Shown here in pieces: positions 5,403-6,770 of a stretch of 6,770 nucleotides of DNA. Both the position numbers and the translations under genes were made by a program. A model generated the notes under the pieces. That model had not been told where the DNA came from. It did not search any database and saw only the letters and a program-made list of their open reading frames with translations. The stretch spans positions 1 through 6,770 of the forward strand of contig CAYRWK010000041.1 in NCBI GenBank assembly GCA_964427965.1. The letters are read 5' to 3'. Within the stretch, counting starts at the first letter, position 1. Each line of letters starts with the position of its first letter. The DNA comes from CAYRWK01 sp964427965. Lineage in GTDB: Bacteria > Patescibacteriota > WWE3 > UBA101185 > UBA10185.

Positions 5403-6606
5403 ATGAAAGTACTTCTTACTGCCTCGGAAGTGGCTCCAATAATAAAANNNNNNNNNNNNNNNNNNNNNNNNNNNNNNNNNNNNNNNNNNNNNNNNNNNNN
5501 NNNNNNNNNNNNNNNNNNNNNNNNNNNNNNNNNNNNNNNNNNNNNNNTTTTTTGATAAAGCGGTTGTTGAGTTTATTAAATCCGAATTTAGTACTTACGA
5601 TCTGATTCATTGCAACGATTGGCACACCGGGCTAATAACCCATTTACTGCAGGATGAATTCAATAAGGATCGTCCCAAAACCCTTTTTACTATTCATAAC
5701 TTGCTATACCAGGGAATAGGGGATATGCGGCTTGTTAGAAAAGTAGGTATTGTACCCGGAACCCACCCAATCATTGACTGGGATACCCAAGATGGTGATA
5801 TTAACTTAATGCTTGAGGGTATAACCTCAAGTGACTTTATTAGCACTGTATCACCATCGTATGCTAATGAGATTTTAACCCACGATTTTGCTGGTGAGTT
5901 TGCTGAAATTTTGCAAACACGCGCCGGTAGATTAACCGGGATTCTTAACGGGCTTGATTATAGCCAATTCCCAAGAAACTATGACGTTTCAAACTGGAAG
6001 GATAGAAAGATGGAAGCTAAGGCTGACTTGCGTAAGAAACTTGGATTAAATTCCCCAAAACACGATACCCCGTTATTTGCTTTCATATCAAGATTAGATC
6101 CAAATCAAAAGGGATTAACTTTACTATTAAACGTAATTCCGGAGATTGTTAAAAAGGGAGGTCAGTTTGTACTACTTGGAACCGGCGAAAAATATTGGGA
6201 AGATCGCCTAAAAGCCCTTGAAAATGAGTATAAAGGTGAGGTGTCTGTTAATGTTGCCTTTGATAACGCTCTTGCTCGGGAAATATACTCTTCTTCAAAC
6301 TACCAAATAGTTCCTTCCAAGTACGAACCTTGCGGGCTAATTCAGATGATTGCAATGTGGTATGGGTCGTTACCGCTTGTGAGTAATGTCGGCGGACTAA
6401 GGGATTCAGTAAAACATGGGGTAACGGGATTTGTTTTTGATGACTATTCCACTGAAGGTTTGTTGACATGTATAAACAGCGCTTTTAAGGTATATGGTAA
6501 TAAAGATTACGAGATGGCAGTAATTAACGCCATGACTACTGATTACAGTTGGGAAAAAAGCGCACGTGAGTACAAAAGTTTATATGAAAGGATAGTAGAT
6601 TTATAA
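5403..6606 (+). CDS. glgA: Glycogen/starch synthase, GT5 family, copy 2 (interrupted by assembly gap)
   Basis: A second GT5 synthase with the same reaction as the first copy. The ATG at 5403 opens MKVLLTASEVAPIIK, which aligns base for base with the GT5 N-terminus and keeps the KxGG lysine as K15, the last codon before the N-run. After the gap the frame resumes at 5548 with FFDKAVVEFI, HCNDWHTG and FTIHNLLYQG (His codon 5695). Further on are SRLDPNQKG (Arg codon 6091, Lys codon 6109) and PSKYEPCGLIQMIAMWYG (Glu codon 6325), covering the substrate- and catalytic-site positions. Alignment with copy 1 suggests about 99 residues (near 300 bases) are missing, giving a full length of about 466. The two halves are in different frames only because 100 N is not a multiple of three; this is an assembly artefact, not a frameshift. 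A TTG start at 5701 would wrongly remove the N-terminal half-domain. It ends in TAA one base before the next gene. Confidence 0.93.
5448..5547. other. Assembly gap of exactly 100 N
   Basis: One hundred N characters, a standard placeholder for a scaffold gap of unknown size. Comparison of the flanking protein with the first glgA suggests the real gap is about 300 bases. Confidence 0.98.
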
Positions 6607-6607
6607 C

Positions 6608-6770
6608 ATGAGTACATTTATTTTTGATGAACTTACAGGTTTACCGACACTTCTGGCAACTGGTAGGGCAAAGCGACCTGATCAAACACATGCAGTTGAC
6701 ATCACAAACCTTCCTGTTAGCAGTATATCCTCAGTAATTGCTGAATCTGATTTAAAGGCTAACGAGTTGC
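6608..6770 (+). CDS. GalT-like nucleotidyltransferase (galactose-1-phosphate uridylyltransferase family), 3' partial
   Basis: The frame runs open from ATG 6608 to the window end, giving 54 residues. The N-terminus MSTFIFDELTGLPTLLATGR followed by AKRP resembles the GalT N-terminal signature (E. coli: NPLTGQWILVSPHRAKRP), with LTG and GRAKRP at the right spacing. The zinc-binding cysteines and the catalytic HPH motif lie beyond the window, so the activity cannot be judged. Family members move nucleotidyl groups between sugar-1-phosphates and nucleotides. Some GalT relatives act as ADP-glucose phosphorylases, which would suit a place beside two glycogen synthases, but that is inference. It starts one base after the glgA stop, implying co-transcription. 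AAAGGA (6587-6592) is 15 bases upstream, too far to be a convincing ribosome site. Confidence 0.7.
   Translation, partial: MSTFIFDELTGLPTLLATGRAKRPDQTHAVDITNLPVSSISSVIAESDLKANEL

Noticed and set aside
2056..6469. Several minus-strand open frames of 60-98 codons (2056-2238, 3278-3511, 4075-4371, 4542-4769, 5416-5625, 6248-6469)
   Set aside because: All lie antisense within conserved GT5 or GH57 genes, have no recognisable domains, and one spans the N-run.

Overview
The window reads like a scaffold from an uncultured, AT-rich bacterium. It carries an assembly gap of exactly 100 N, all genes lie on the + strand with very short spacers, and the standard genetic code fits. Start codons lack Shine-Dalgarno sequences. 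A small-genome lineage such as the Candidate Phyla Radiation (for example Katanobacteria/WWE3 or Microgenomates) is plausible, but this is a guess from gene style and not proof.

Layout: (1) bases 1-917 hold the 3' part of a DNA-binding protein with a MerR/excisionase-type helix-turn-helix, a long charged linker and a C-terminal domain resembling AbiEi-type antitoxins. (2) 974-2476 is a GT5 glycogen/starch synthase (glgA copy 1) whose KxGG lysine is replaced by alanine. (3) 2477-2650 is an unusual intergenic region. It has a near-consensus TTGACA-17-TATACT promoter on the glgA stop codon, a 36-base-pair hairpin ending in a T-run, and a second, extended -10 promoter abutting the next start codon. 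(4) 2651-3889 and 3895-5385 are two tandem GH57-type glycoside hydrolase/glucanotransferase paralogues, the second with a C-terminal UVR (UvrB/UvrC-type) motif. (5) 5403-6606 is a second GT5 synthase, interrupted by the N-gap, with the KxGG lysine kept. (6) 6608-6770 is the start of a GalT-like nucleotidyltransferase.

Together the genes look like an alpha-glucan (glycogen-like) synthesis and remodelling cluster. Two GT5 enzymes would extend alpha-1,4 chains from a nucleotide-glucose, two GH57 proteins would branch, transfer or trim them, and the GalT-like protein would handle nucleotide-sugar or sugar-1-phosphate. No glgC is visible here. The HTH protein upstream may regulate the cluster, but nothing in the sequence proves it.

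The strongest unexplained signals are the promoter-driven long hairpin at 2508-2612, the repeated TGnTAnnAT element placed so that transcription would begin at or next to the start codon of three genes (predicted leaderless mRNAs), the GH57-UVR fusion, and the divergence of the two synthases at the active-site lysine.
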